A stretch of 64,000 bases of DNA from Fischerella sp. CENA71 (GTDB lineage: Bacteria > Cyanobacteriota > Cyanobacteriia > Cyanobacteriales > Nostocaceae): positions 124,001 to 188,000 of the forward strand of contig JANBVI010000064.1 in assembly GCA_024239075.1 (NCBI GenBank). Reading direction: 5' to 3'. Positions 51,365 to 59,868 of this stretch are shown piece after piece; within the stretch, counting starts at the first letter, position 1, and each line of letters starts with the position of its first letter. Position numbers and translations under genes: made by a program. The notes beneath the pieces were generated by a model that was not told where the DNA came from, ran no database searches, and saw only the letters and a list, made by a program, of their open reading frames with translations.

Positions 51365-53284
51365 TCAACCTCGCCTAGCTAGGCGATTATGGTAGGCAGA
51401 AAGTGCTAATTCCTTGGCTTTGTCTTGTGGACTGCCACGAACAGGTTGTTTACCTTCTTCAATTACAATTCCTGTTTGAGCAGCTTTACTTTGAATGCTT
51501 TGAATTAATCTGCCATAGCTCCATTGATGGACGTTAACTCGATACTGTTTGGCATATTTTTGCTGAACTTCTACAGAGCCAGGACATTTTGCTTCAGCTA
51601 TGGCTTGAATTTCACTTTGAACAATCTCTCGCATATCTCCTAACTTCGGCAGGACTATACTGCCTGCTTTATAGGTTTGTGCGATCGCTACAATTTCTTT
51701 AGCTAATAATCTGTCTATATGCTGCCCTAACTCAGATGTACCAAACTGATTAGGAGAGAAACTTTTTTGTGCTTTCTGACGTTCGTGAGATAGCGATCGC
51801 TGTTGTTGTCTTTGGCGATTGAGGAGTTCGTAATTGTCACCAAGTAACTGGCGGATACTCCGGTAAGCTAAAACTCTGCCTGCGATCGCATCGACTACAG
51901 CAACAGTTGCAGGTTTTTCTAGCCCCAAGCTTACTCCAACCAAAATGTGTGATTGACCTTGGTACAGGGGTTTACTAGGACGATCAAAGGAATTATTTAT
52001 GCGGGTCAGTGTAGATTCTTTACGTTTAATAAAAGCAAGCTGTGTGTCGCTGAGATCACTTTTCTCGTTCATCTTGGTGATGAATTTGGTAATCTCCTCT
52101 GCTTTTTCCTGGCGAACTTGTTCTGTTCCTTCAGCAGTCCAAAGGCGATTATCAACACAGCAATAAAGAGTCAATCGGTGAAGTTGCCAAGGTTCATCTT
52201 TTCCTTCGCCTTGTTGCCAAGCTAAATGACCATTTCTCAGGGTGAACAAACCGCTAGAATGTTGATTTTTGCTTTTGCGTTTGGTCTGTTGGTCTTCTAA
52301 GAAGCGTTTAAACCAATGCAATTGACGGCGATCGCAGTACACTTCAAAAGTTAAATCGCTTAAGCCATTGAAGTGAACACACAACCTACCTTTTTCGTTT
52401 TTTGACCACACTAAATCTTCGTTAGTCTCAAAAACCACAGGAAAAGAAACAGAACTAGATCGGGTTAAGAGAATATTTTGCCAGCGTTTAGCTTCTGCAT
52501 TATCTTCTGGAACAGTTGTTGTAGCTGTGAACAGTGTTTCTAACCATTTAGCATTGGTTAAGTCCCGACCTTTAGGAATTCGACTGGTTAGTTTTTCTGT
52601 CAGTCTTTGAATTTGTATTTCTAGTTTGCGGCGGCGTTGAGCAAATTTTTCGAGGTCTTCTTCTTTATCATTGAGCTTGCAGCCATTTTTCAGCAGATAG
52701 CTGATGGCGCTACGGTTGAGTATGTTGTCAGTTTCTTGGTAAGCGTCAAATAATTTATGAGATAAGCCCCGATCAGGATTAGAAGCGGATGATTTTTTAT
52801 ATTTTTTAGTATTTCTTGTTTTAGTTAAAGGAGCAGCTACGTCAGATTCTGGTGTAGCCATTGCCAAAATCTCAGCCGCTTTGGTACGAATTGCATCTAA
52901 ACTACAGCCGCTAATTTCTACTAATTCAGCATCGCTGTTGAGCATTTCTAACCAGCGTATCTTGCCATCTAGCTGCTGCTGTAGACGTTTCTGTATAGCC
53001 AGCCAAGATTTGTACATGTAATCCACAACATGAATTGCTGATAGATAGAAACGACTGGGCTGACCTGCAAAGCGCTCTTCGGTTTTCAGGGGTTGACACA
53101 GTTGACTAACAACAGTGGATGGCAGCTTGCCATTTTTTCGCCATTTCTCGAAATCTGGATGTTTACTAAGCTGCTGAAGCAATTCGTTAATTAGGGGTGT
53201 GTTCAATTCTGCCATTAACTTCCAGAGTTTTTGGCGAGTATGTTTACTGGCAATTAGGCGACATTGAATAGTGATTTGGCTCAT
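51365..53284 (-). CDS. cas12k: Cas12k (C2c5), nuclease-dead CAST effector
   Basis: 639 residues, closely similar to ShCas12k from the first residues (M-S-Q-I-T-I-Q-C-R-L-I-A-S) to the last (A-L-S-A-Y-H-N-R-L-A-R-R-G). The RuvC I motif reads V-G-V-S-L-G-L-E-K-P-A-T, with the catalytic Asp lost as in all Cas12k. The protein binds crRNA/tracrRNA and a GTN-PAM target, then recruits TniQ and TnsC rather than cutting. ATG start. Divergent from cvkR with an 81-bp shared promoter region. It looks full length and intact. Confidence 0.97.
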   Translation of the reverse strand: MSQITIQCRLIASKHTRQKLWKLMAELNTPLINELLQQLSKHPDFEKWRKNGKLPSTVVSQLCQPLKTEERFAGQPSRFYLSAIHVVDYMYKSWLAIQKRLQQQLDGKIRWLEMLNSDAELVEISGCSLDAIRTKAAEILAMATPESDVAAPLTKTRNTKKYKKSSASNPDRGLSHKLFDAYQETDNILNRSAISYLLKNGCKLNDKEEDLEKFAQRRRKLEIQIQRLTEKLTSRIPKGRDLTNAKWLETLFTATTTVPEDNAEAKRWQNILLTRSSSVSFPVVFETNEDLVWSKNEKGRLCVHFNGLSDLTFEVYCDRRQLHWFKRFLEDQQTKRKSKNQHSSGLFTLRNGHLAWQQGEGKDEPWQLHRLTLYCCVDNRLWTAEGTEQVRQEKAEEITKFITKMNEKSDLSDTQLAFIKRKESTLTRINNSFDRPSKPLYQGQSHILVGVSLGLEKPATVAVVDAIAGRVLAYRSIRQLLGDNYELLNRQRQQQRSLSHERQKAQKSFSPNQFGTSELGQHIDRLLAKEIVAIAQTYKAGSIVLPKLGDMREIVQSEIQAIAEAKCPGSVEVQQKYAKQYRVNVHQWSYGRLIQSIQSKAAQTGIVIEEGKQPVRGSPQDKAKELALSAYHNRLARRG

Positions 53285-53303
53285 AAAAATAAAATATCAT
53301 AAA

Positions 53304-53318
53304 AGCACACAGTGTTAT
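53304..53318. promoter_or_regulatory. CvkR operator candidate between cas12k and cvkR
   Basis: AGCACACAGTGTTAT is a symmetric site of form AnnACACnGTGTnnT. As I recall, CvkR in Anabaena binds AnnACATnATGTnnT, so spacing and outer bases agree and one base pair per half-site differs. Position between the divergent starts fits repression of cas12k. Confidence 0.6.
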
Positions 53319-53365
53319 TTAAAGATAATATGTGTTTTAAGAGATGCTTCTATAGGATGTTTCTT

Positions 53366-53818
53366 ATGGAAGGAAAGTTCTACACCAGCACAGAAGCATC
53401 AGAAATTACTAATTGCTCTCGCCGCCAGTTGCAGTATTGGCGAGAGAAGGGAGTTATAGTACCTACGGTTAACAGTAGTGGCAAAGGTCGTAATGTTTAC
53501 TACTCCAAAGCTGACCTACTGGCATTAACAGTGATGGAGCAGTTGCTGTCAATTGGTTTAAATTTTGAGGTTTGCCATGCAGCATTGGAAACACTGCGCG
53601 AACGGGAACCTTGGTTATTTGATGAGTCTGTCCCCGAAGAAAAGATGAAGCGGCTAATGTTATTACCCACGCTATCGCCTGAACAACCTTTACAATTGGC
53701 AGAGTTTGACAAGCAAGTAGCGCTAGAAGCTCTTTGTCAGGGGCAGACTGTAATTCCTTTTTGGTGCGATCGCATTCACGAAGTCTTACACCAAAATCTC
53801 AAACGCTTTAGCGAGTAA
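53366..53818 (+). CDS. cvkR: CvkR, MerR-type repressor of the V-K CAST
   Basis: 150 residues from ATG 53366 with AGGA nine bases upstream; in-frame starts further up lack support. N-terminal MerR-like winged helix (Y-T-S-T-E-A-S-E-I-T-N-C-S-R-R-Q-L-Q-Y-W-R-E-K-G), then a helical C-terminal domain (R-E-R-E-P-W-L-F). No metal-binding cysteines typical of MerR sensors. Divergent from cas12k, the standard position of CvkR, which represses cas12k and tracrRNA. Confidence 0.92.
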   Translation: MEGKFYTSTEASEITNCSRRQLQYWREKGVIVPTVNSSGKGRNVYYSKADLLALTVMEQLLSIGLNFEVCHAALETLREREPWLFDESVPEEKMKRLMLLPTLSPEQPLQLAEFDKQVALEALCQGQTVIPFWCDRIHEVLHQNLKRFSE

Positions 53819-53830
53819 TATTAAGCACTA

Positions 53831-56800
53831 TTACGCTGCATAAGGATGTTTATTAGCACTTTTATACTGCTGATAAATATGGAGAAATACTATATTACTA
53901 AGGTTATCTACATCGCTATCATCGTAGGCATCTACAGGTAAACCTGTGTCTTCGCTGTATAAATAATTGTAAATAAAACTCTTAATTGTAGCTCTTGTAG
54001 ATTCCTTATCTCGCCAGTTTTCTAGTTGCTGTAATTGTGATTTCACGGCTTCAATTAAAGACTGAGCAACTTGTTTGACGCGGTTTCTAATTCTGGTATC
54101 CAAATTGTCTTTAGATGAGCAAAGTAAGTCAAAAACGGCAAGGTGTTCTTCACTTAAACCTTCGCGGACAGCACGAGTATCTTCTTCTGAAAGGTCTTTG
54201 ACAAGTTTCAGCAGTTCCTCAAAAGTTTGCTCAATGGCTACTCGGTCGGTTTCGCGGTTATAGTTTTGCATAACTTGTTGATAGCGCGTGTAGTAGTCAA
54301 TGCGAGATGGGTTTTGTTGTATCATTCGCTGAAGTTGGCGTTCGACGGCTTCTTTCAAAGTTTGAACTGAGGTATTTTTAGTTGGGGAATTGGCAAATTC
54401 TGCTTTTAATAACTCAAAGTCTATATTGCTGATATTGTAAGTTTTGCCTGACTCTGCGCCTGGAAGACGAGAAGTATCAACGTTGATAAATTCGCTAACA
54501 ATACCTTGTAAGGAACGGAGAACAGCGTTGATATCTAGAGATATTTTGTGTTGTTCGTGTAAGTGTTTGTAAATTTGCTCAATGGCGTTATATCTTCCTT
54601 GGTAAGGTGCTGTTAATTTCGGTTCAGTAATTAGTGCCTGTTTCTTCTTAAAGACTTCCCTTGCTAATACTTCAAAGCGGGCGCGAGATTCATCGTTAGT
54701 ACAAACTGTATTAACTGCACTGGATAAGGCAGCAATTTTATCAAATCCTTCTGTTTCTACCAATTCTTGCAAGTCAAACCCTAGATTGGCGATGTGGTCA
54801 ATACAACTTTGAAGTGCGATCGCATAATCTTCTTGTAATTGGTTCAGGTCGTTGTAAGGTGTTATACTTTCATCTTCGCTTCCTACTTCTGCACGAGAGT
54901 ATCTTGCAAGGGCGGTACGGAGACTTGTTAAAATACCGTTGTAATCAATTAATAAACCGTTATTTTTACCTTCATGGACGCGGTTTGCACGGGCGATCGC
55001 TTGCATGAGAGTATGTCCTTGTAAGGGTTTATCTACATATAATGTGGCAAGGCTGGGGACATCAAACCCTGTTAACCACATGGCGCAGACAATCGCAAAG
55101 CGGAAAGGGTGTTTTTCGTTCTTAAATTCTTCCTCTAGATTGCGACTTTTGATAATTTGGCGATGGGGAATTATATCTAAACCCCAATCTTTGAAAGTTT
55201 TAACTTCGTTTTGGGCTTCGCTAATCACAACTAAATATTCCGTTGACTCCAACCATTGCAGATGTTGCTGATGTTCCACTTCCTCTTGTTCATCAGCAGC
55301 TTGTTTGACTAATTGTTTCTGTGCTTGTATTGCTTGTTTCCAGTATTTATCGATAAGCCCGTGCATTCGCACGGCGGTAATTTTATCTAGACAAACAAGC
55401 ATGGCTTTTCCTGTTTGCCAACGTTGGGTATAGTGAGCTACTAAGTCTTGGGCAATTCGCTCTAAACGTTTTTCGGCGGTGAGGATGAGATATTCTCCTC
55501 CCAAGCGACGACGGACAGCTTCTTCCTGTTCAGCGTCGAGTTCAAATTGTTCAATAGCAGTAGCGAGGCGTTGATTTAGTTCCTCAGAAGCCGCAACCTG
55601 CCGTTGATTACCTTTGTCGTCATAATATAATTCTTCGCCTCGATTGTCGTAGTAGAGGGGAACAGTTGCACCATCTTCAACAGCACGTTGGAAATCGTAG
55701 GTGGAAACGTAGCCTCCGAAAACTCGACGGGTAAGTTGGTCTTCTTCCGACTCCATCAAGGGTGTACCAGTAAAGCCGATAAAAGACGCATTGGGTAAAG
55801 CTTGGCGCATATTTTCCGCAAGTTTACCGTATTGGGTACGGTGCGCTTCGTCGGAAATGACGATAATATCGGGACGGAGGGAGTAAATCTCACCTGGTTT
55901 GTTGAATTTGTGAATAAGCGTGAAAACGTAGCGATGGTTGTCTTTGAGTAATTCAGCTAATTGTTCACCACTGGCCGCTTGAGTATTAGTCTCTTTGATA
56001 GCACCAACGCCAGCGAAGGTTTTTACGATTTGATTATCTAATTCTTGGCGGTCTGTGACGATGACAAAGGTAAAATTACCTGGTAATTGGCGGTGGGCTT
56101 TGCGAGTGAGAAATGCCATTGAGTAAGATTTACCGCTACCTTGAGTATGCCAAAAAACGCCAAGTTTACCTTCTCGAACTTCCCGTTGTTGAACGGCGGT
56201 AAATGCGCGGTTGACACCAAGAAATTGGTGATTACGAGCTAGAATTTTGATAGTTTTACCGCTACTGTCATCAAAGAGAATGAAGTTTTCAATGATGTCG
56301 AGGAAATTGTCTTTGCGGCACATCCCCATTAACATTGTTTGGTAGTCAACTTTGCCTTTTTCTTCTTCCTCTAGACGTTTCCATTCTTGAAAGTGGCTGT
56401 AACGACTGGTGATGCTACCTACTTTCCCCTCTATTCCATTACTTAACATGACTATGGCGTTGTGATGGAAAATTTCGGGTATAGTGTCTTTGTAATCGGT
56501 GTAGTTGTCTTCGTAAGCCACTCTGACGTTGCGGTGGGTGGCTTTAAGTTCAATAAATAGTAAAGGAATTCCATTAACAAAACCGATGATATCAGGTCGT
56601 TTGGAATAGAGAGACCCTTTAATAGACAATTCCCGCACAACCAGGAAATGATTATTTTCGGGGTTTTGAAAGTCAATCACTTTGAGGCGGGGATTGATGG
56701 TTTCACCCTCTGGATTTTTGTAGGGTTTCTCTAGGATACCTTCACGGATGAGTTGGTATTTTTTCTGGTTGATGGTAACTAATTGGTCTGAAATATTGGA

Positions 56801-57043
56801 TGTGGTGAATTGTGCGATCGCATCGTCGTATACTTGCTGTGGATGACCAGGATTAAATTTCTCTAATGCTTGGCGAAGATAGCGTGTGAGAACAACTTCT
56901 CGTTTATCTTTGCGTCCTAGTGTACCGTTAGTGCCGAATGTTTCTTTTTTGTACGCGTAAACTGAGTGCCATTTCAGGGTTTGTTCAAAGAAGTTAGCGG
57001 TAGTTTGTTGTACTAGGCGGTCTTCGGAATATTCGGCACTCAT
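53831..57043 (-). CDS. hsdR: Type I restriction enzyme R subunit HsdR
   Basis: 1070 residues. N-terminal PD-(D/E)xK nuclease (R-P-D-I-I-G-F, then F-I-E-L-K-A), helicase motif I F-W-H-T-Q-G-S-G-K-S, motif II I-S-D-E-A-H-R, motif III F-T-G-T-P-L, and motif VI-like Q-A-I-A-R-A-N-R. The helical C-terminal domain contacts the methylase. Intact reading frame. It lies in the cargo next to cvkR (convergent, 12 bp apart), but no hsdM is in the window and hsdS is broken. Confidence 0.95.
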   Translation of the reverse strand: MSAEYSEDRLVQQTTANFFEQTLKWHSVYAYKKETFGTNGTLGRKDKREVVLTRYLRQALEKFNPGHPQQVYDDAIAQFTTSNISDQLVTINQKKYQLIREGILEKPYKNPEGETINPRLKVIDFQNPENNHFLVVRELSIKGSLYSKRPDIIGFVNGIPLLFIELKATHRNVRVAYEDNYTDYKDTIPEIFHHNAIVMLSNGIEGKVGSITSRYSHFQEWKRLEEEEKGKVDYQTMLMGMCRKDNFLDIIENFILFDDSSGKTIKILARNHQFLGVNRAFTAVQQREVREGKLGVFWHTQGSGKSYSMAFLTRKAHRQLPGNFTFVIVTDRQELDNQIVKTFAGVGAIKETNTQAASGEQLAELLKDNHRYVFTLIHKFNKPGEIYSLRPDIIVISDEAHRTQYGKLAENMRQALPNASFIGFTGTPLMESEEDQLTRRVFGGYVSTYDFQRAVEDGATVPLYYDNRGEELYYDDKGNQRQVAASEELNQRLATAIEQFELDAEQEEAVRRRLGGEYLILTAEKRLERIAQDLVAHYTQRWQTGKAMLVCLDKITAVRMHGLIDKYWKQAIQAQKQLVKQAADEQEEVEHQQHLQWLESTEYLVVISEAQNEVKTFKDWGLDIIPHRQIIKSRNLEEEFKNEKHPFRFAIVCAMWLTGFDVPSLATLYVDKPLQGHTLMQAIARANRVHEGKNNGLLIDYNGILTSLRTALARYSRAEVGSEDESITPYNDLNQLQEDYAIALQSCIDHIANLGFDLQELVETEGFDKIAALSSAVNTVCTNDESRARFEVLAREVFKKKQALITEPKLTAPYQGRYNAIEQIYKHLHEQHKISLDINAVLRSLQGIVSEFINVDTSRLPGAESGKTYNISNIDFELLKAEFANSPTKNTSVQTLKEAVERQLQRMIQQNPSRIDYYTRYQQVMQNYNRETDRVAIEQTFEELLKLVKDLSEEDTRAVREGLSEEHLAVFDLLCSSKDNLDTRIRNRVKQVAQSLIEAVKSQLQQLENWRDKESTRATIKSFIYNYLYSEDTGLPVDAYDDSDVDNLSNIVFLHIYQQYKSANKHPYAA

Positions 57044-57236
57044 AGAGGCAATAAGTTATATAAGTAGGTATTATATTGATAGCTTTGAGATTGGGTAAGT
57101 AGCAAGTATCACTTGTAATGTCTGAAAAAAATGGTTTTTCGCTGATAAAACTTAATTAGTATTACTTAAGAGCAAAAACAGCTTATCAATAATATTTACC
57201 TGTTATTATGCGATCTAAAGCTTTGCAATTCGTGTT

Positions 57237-58112
57237 GTGAGCCTCATTCTGGAAATTCCCACCATTAATGACAAACCAAAGGATTTCGACTGCTTATCCC
57301 AACTATGGCAGAGAGTTCAAGCAGAGACAGAAGAAGTCATTTTTGATTTTTCCCGTTGTCACTTTTTAAGACAAAACGCCGTGGCATTTTTAGGGGGTTT
57401 GGCTCGACTAATTGAGTCACGCGGCGGTAAAGTTACCTTTAACTGGGAGACGGTAAAAAAGCACGTTTGCATGAACCTAAAGCAAAATGGCTTCATGTAC
57501 GCATTTAACGCTGGTGAGAAACCGTGGCTAGGTAATTCTATTCCTTACAGAGAAGATTTATCTGAAGATAGAGATGGTTTAATCCACTACTTAGCGGAAG
57601 ATTGGCTGGGTAGAGGCTGGGTTCATGTGAGCGATATTTTAACGGCTGTAATAGTTGGGATAACTTGTGAAATCTATGCAAATGCTTTTGAACATGGAAA
57701 AACTGATATCGGCGTTTTTAGTTGCGGACAGCATTTTCCCCGGTTAAGAGAACTTAATTTGACTGTAGTTGACTTTGGGGTTGGAATTCCCCAGAATGTA
57801 CGTGATTTCCAGAAAAATTTTAACTTACCAGCCGACGAAGCCTTAAAATGGGCTTTTCAAAAGGGGACAACTACTAGAGGTGGACAGGTGACGGGTGGTA
57901 TTGGTCTTGACTATTTAAAACAATTTGTTCATATAAATAAGGGTAAACTTCAAATTTTAAGCCATGATGGATGTGCGACAATAGATGAAAATGGAGAAGT
58001 TTACGAAAATAAACAAACTTTTTTTGGAGGAACGCTGGTAAACATTACGCTCCTTTGCGATGAGTCACTGTATGCTTTGGACTTTGAAGCCGATGACGAT
58101 CTGTTGTTTTAA
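57237..58112 (+). CDS. GHKL-type ATPase with STAS-like N-terminus
   Basis: 291 residues, GTG start. The first ~100 residues look like a STAS domain (E-V-I-F-D-F-S-R-C-H-F-L, A-V-A-F-L-G-G-L). Then comes a Bergerat-fold ATPase: N-box E-I-Y-A-N-A-F-E-H, G1 box V-V-D-F-G-V-G-I-P, G2 G-G-I-G-L-D-Y-L. This recalls anti-sigma-factor kinases of the SpoIIAB/RsbW kind. It is divergent from hsdR and starts a tight three-gene operon with a STAS-like protein and a PIN protein. Confidence 0.8.
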   Translation: MSLILEIPTINDKPKDFDCLSQLWQRVQAETEEVIFDFSRCHFLRQNAVAFLGGLARLIESRGGKVTFNWETVKKHVCMNLKQNGFMYAFNAGEKPWLGNSIPYREDLSEDRDGLIHYLAEDWLGRGWVHVSDILTAVIVGITCEIYANAFEHGKTDIGVFSCGQHFPRLRELNLTVVDFGVGIPQNVRDFQKNFNLPADEALKWAFQKGTTTRGGQVTGGIGLDYLKQFVHINKGKLQILSHDGCATIDENGEVYENKQTFFGGTLVNITLLCDESLYALDFEADDDLLF

Positions 58113-58127
58113 GGGAGAGATTTAAGT

Positions 58128-58475
58128 ATGAAGCACGAAATCCTTACCTTAATAAGCAAAAACTGTATTACACCGGGCGATGGTCAGAAGGTGTATGATT
58201 TGGTTTATCCAGAATTATTAGCAGAGCATCAGGTTGAGCTAGACTTTGCAGGAGTGGAAATATTTGCTTCCCCCTTCTTCAATTTTGCCATTGGACAATT
58301 ACTCCGAGATATTGAGCCAGATAAGCTCAATCGTTTGCTCAAGTTTTCTAATCTTAATGCGGTTGGTAAGCAGATACTTAAGTTAGTAATTGAAAACTCA
58401 AAGCGGTATTATTCCGACCCTAATTTTCGTAGTCGGTTAGACCAAGTTATCAGCGAACAAGCAAATACATATTAA
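58128..58475 (+). CDS. STAS-like DUF4325 protein
   Basis: 115 residues, 15 bases after the ATPase. The segment V-E-L-D-F-A-G-V-E-I-F-A-S-P-F-F-N-F-A-I-G is the DUF4325/STAS-like core, with a Ser in A-S-P-F that could correspond to the phospho-acceptor of anti-anti-sigma proteins. In family logic it would partner the ATPase next door. Its stop overlaps the next ATG by one base. Confidence 0.8.
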   Translation: MKHEILTLISKNCITPGDGQKVYDLVYPELLAEHQVELDFAGVEIFASPFFNFAIGQLLRDIEPDKLNRLLKFSNLNAVGKQILKLVIENSKRYYSDPNFRSRLDQVISEQANTY

Positions 58476-59080
58476 TGGCTGTTATTTATACAGTTCAGGC
58501 TGAGGTGGTGGATATCCAGTCTGATAATCCCAAGCAGGATGATATTTTTTTAGTGGATACAAATGTCTGGTATTGGTACACTTATACTAATGCCAGTATT
58601 TCATCTCGCCCTTATCAGATTACAGAATATCCTTCCTATGTAGCCAAGGCTATTTCTGCTAGTTCCTTGCTGCTATATTGTGGTCTTTCTTTTGCAGAAT
58701 TAGCTCATCAGATTGAGAAGACAGAAAGAGAAATATTTTCTTCTACTATAAAACCAAAAGATTACCGTCATAACCACCCAGCAGAAAGAGCAAAGGTAGT
58801 AGCGGAAGTAGAAATTGCTTGGAAACAGGTTACATCAATTGCTGCTTGTACAGAAATATTGATAGACGAAACAAAAACTAATACTGCGCTTACTAGGTTT
58901 CAAACTCAGTTGCTTGATGGTTACGACTTGCTGATATTAGAAGCGATGGATAAAGCAGGGGTAAAACAAATAATTACTGATGATGGTGATTATTTGACTG
59001 TTCCAGGAATTAAAGTTTTTACAGCTAACAGTGGGGCGATTTCCGCAGCCAGAAGTCAAGGTAAGCTTTTGGTAAGGTAA
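58475..59080 (+). CDS. PIN-domain-like nuclease
   Basis: 201 residues. F-L-V-D-T-N-V-W near residue 27 is the PIN motif 1 (D-T-N). An acidic E lies in S-F-A-E-L-A-H, a D in G-Y-D-L-L-I-L-E-A and D-D in I-I-T-D-D-G-D-Y, giving the four acidic positions of a PIN ribonuclease. No small antitoxin gene precedes it; instead an ATPase and STAS protein do. It is the likely effector of the module (inference). Confidence 0.8.
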   Translation: MAVIYTVQAEVVDIQSDNPKQDDIFLVDTNVWYWYTYTNASISSRPYQITEYPSYVAKAISASSLLLYCGLSFAELAHQIEKTEREIFSSTIKPKDYRHNHPAERAKVVAEVEIAWKQVTSIAACTEILIDETKTNTALTRFQTQLLDGYDLLILEAMDKAGVKQIITDDGDYLTVPGIKVFTANSGAISAARSQGKLLVR

Positions 59081-59103
59081 TATTTAACCTTATAAAGGAT
59101 TTT

Positions 59104-59632
59104 TTACACGGCGATGCTTCCGTTCATCAGGCGAGGAAGGAGTAAATCACGGGCTTGGCGAAGATTCTCATTTGTTACAAGTAAGTTTTTCATCTGCAAA
59201 AACATAGGGTTAGTTATTCTGGTAAAAAGTTGCATTGTTTCTTTATCAGGAACTAAAAAATCAAATATCCTTATTTTTTCTAAACTTAAATTGTCTTGAG
59301 CAGCACCAGTTGAAACATTCCGCATTCTTACTTTAATAGTATCGATAGAGTACTTGATAAATTCCGCGCTTACTTGATTAGAATCAGCTATAAAACCAAC
59401 TACACTATCTGGGAAACAAGCTGAGAAAGTTAATATAGCTGTCTCTGCAATGTTTGCAGCTATAGTAATTAATAATGTTCCAGCATTCCACAGCTTACTT
59501 TGAGCTAAACCTTTTTCGTTATATGTTTGACTGTAGTTTGTAATGTATAAAGATGCTTCTTTAACCTCTCCTGTTTGAATAAATGGAAATTCTCCTCCAT
59601 ATAAGGAAGGATCATTTCTTGGACGATGTTTA
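59104..59632 (-). pseudogene. hsdS: hsdS remnant (type I specificity subunit, 3' part)
   Basis: An open frame without a start covers 59632 down to 59104 and encodes about 176 residues: a target-recognition domain (R-P-R-N-D-P-S-L-Y-G-G-E-F-P-F, I-Q-T-G-E-V, L-W-N-A-G-T-L-L-I-T-I) and the C-terminal helical repeat (L-R-Q-A-R-D-L-L-L-P-R-L-M-N-G). It is cut at 59633 by an IS terminus, so the first recognition domain and the start are missing. Confidence 0.85.
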
Positions 59633-59755
59633 GAGGTTGTTTGAAAAGTCAGGCAGGGTGTAAAAAAGCTCTCTCAGTATAAGCTGTGAATGAATAGTAA
59701 ACAGCACCGAGAGAGTGGCATGAGTAAAGCATACAAGAGCAATCTGACCCATTAA
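59633..59755 (+). mobile_element. IS5-like element remnant
   Basis: Begins GAGGTTGTTTGAAAAGTC, an IS-terminus-like sequence, then a transposase start at 59720 (M-S-K-A-Y-K-S-N-L-T-H) that stops after 11 residues. This start is typical of IS5-family transposases. A shifted frame continues to about 59865 without recognisable transposase. The remnant lies between two truncated genes, so it marks a deletion scar. Confidence 0.6.
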
Positions 59756-59868
59756 ATATCAATGGATTGAGCTCGATGCTTATTCTAGCTGGCAAACGTT
59801 TGTTGAATCTCTGGAAAAAATACTCAGAGAATTTGGACAAAACTATGTAATTAATTTTGAGTAACTAC

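Noticed and set aside
59649-59840. 63-residue minus-strand ORF
   Set aside because: It is antisense to the IS5-like remnant and has no family features.
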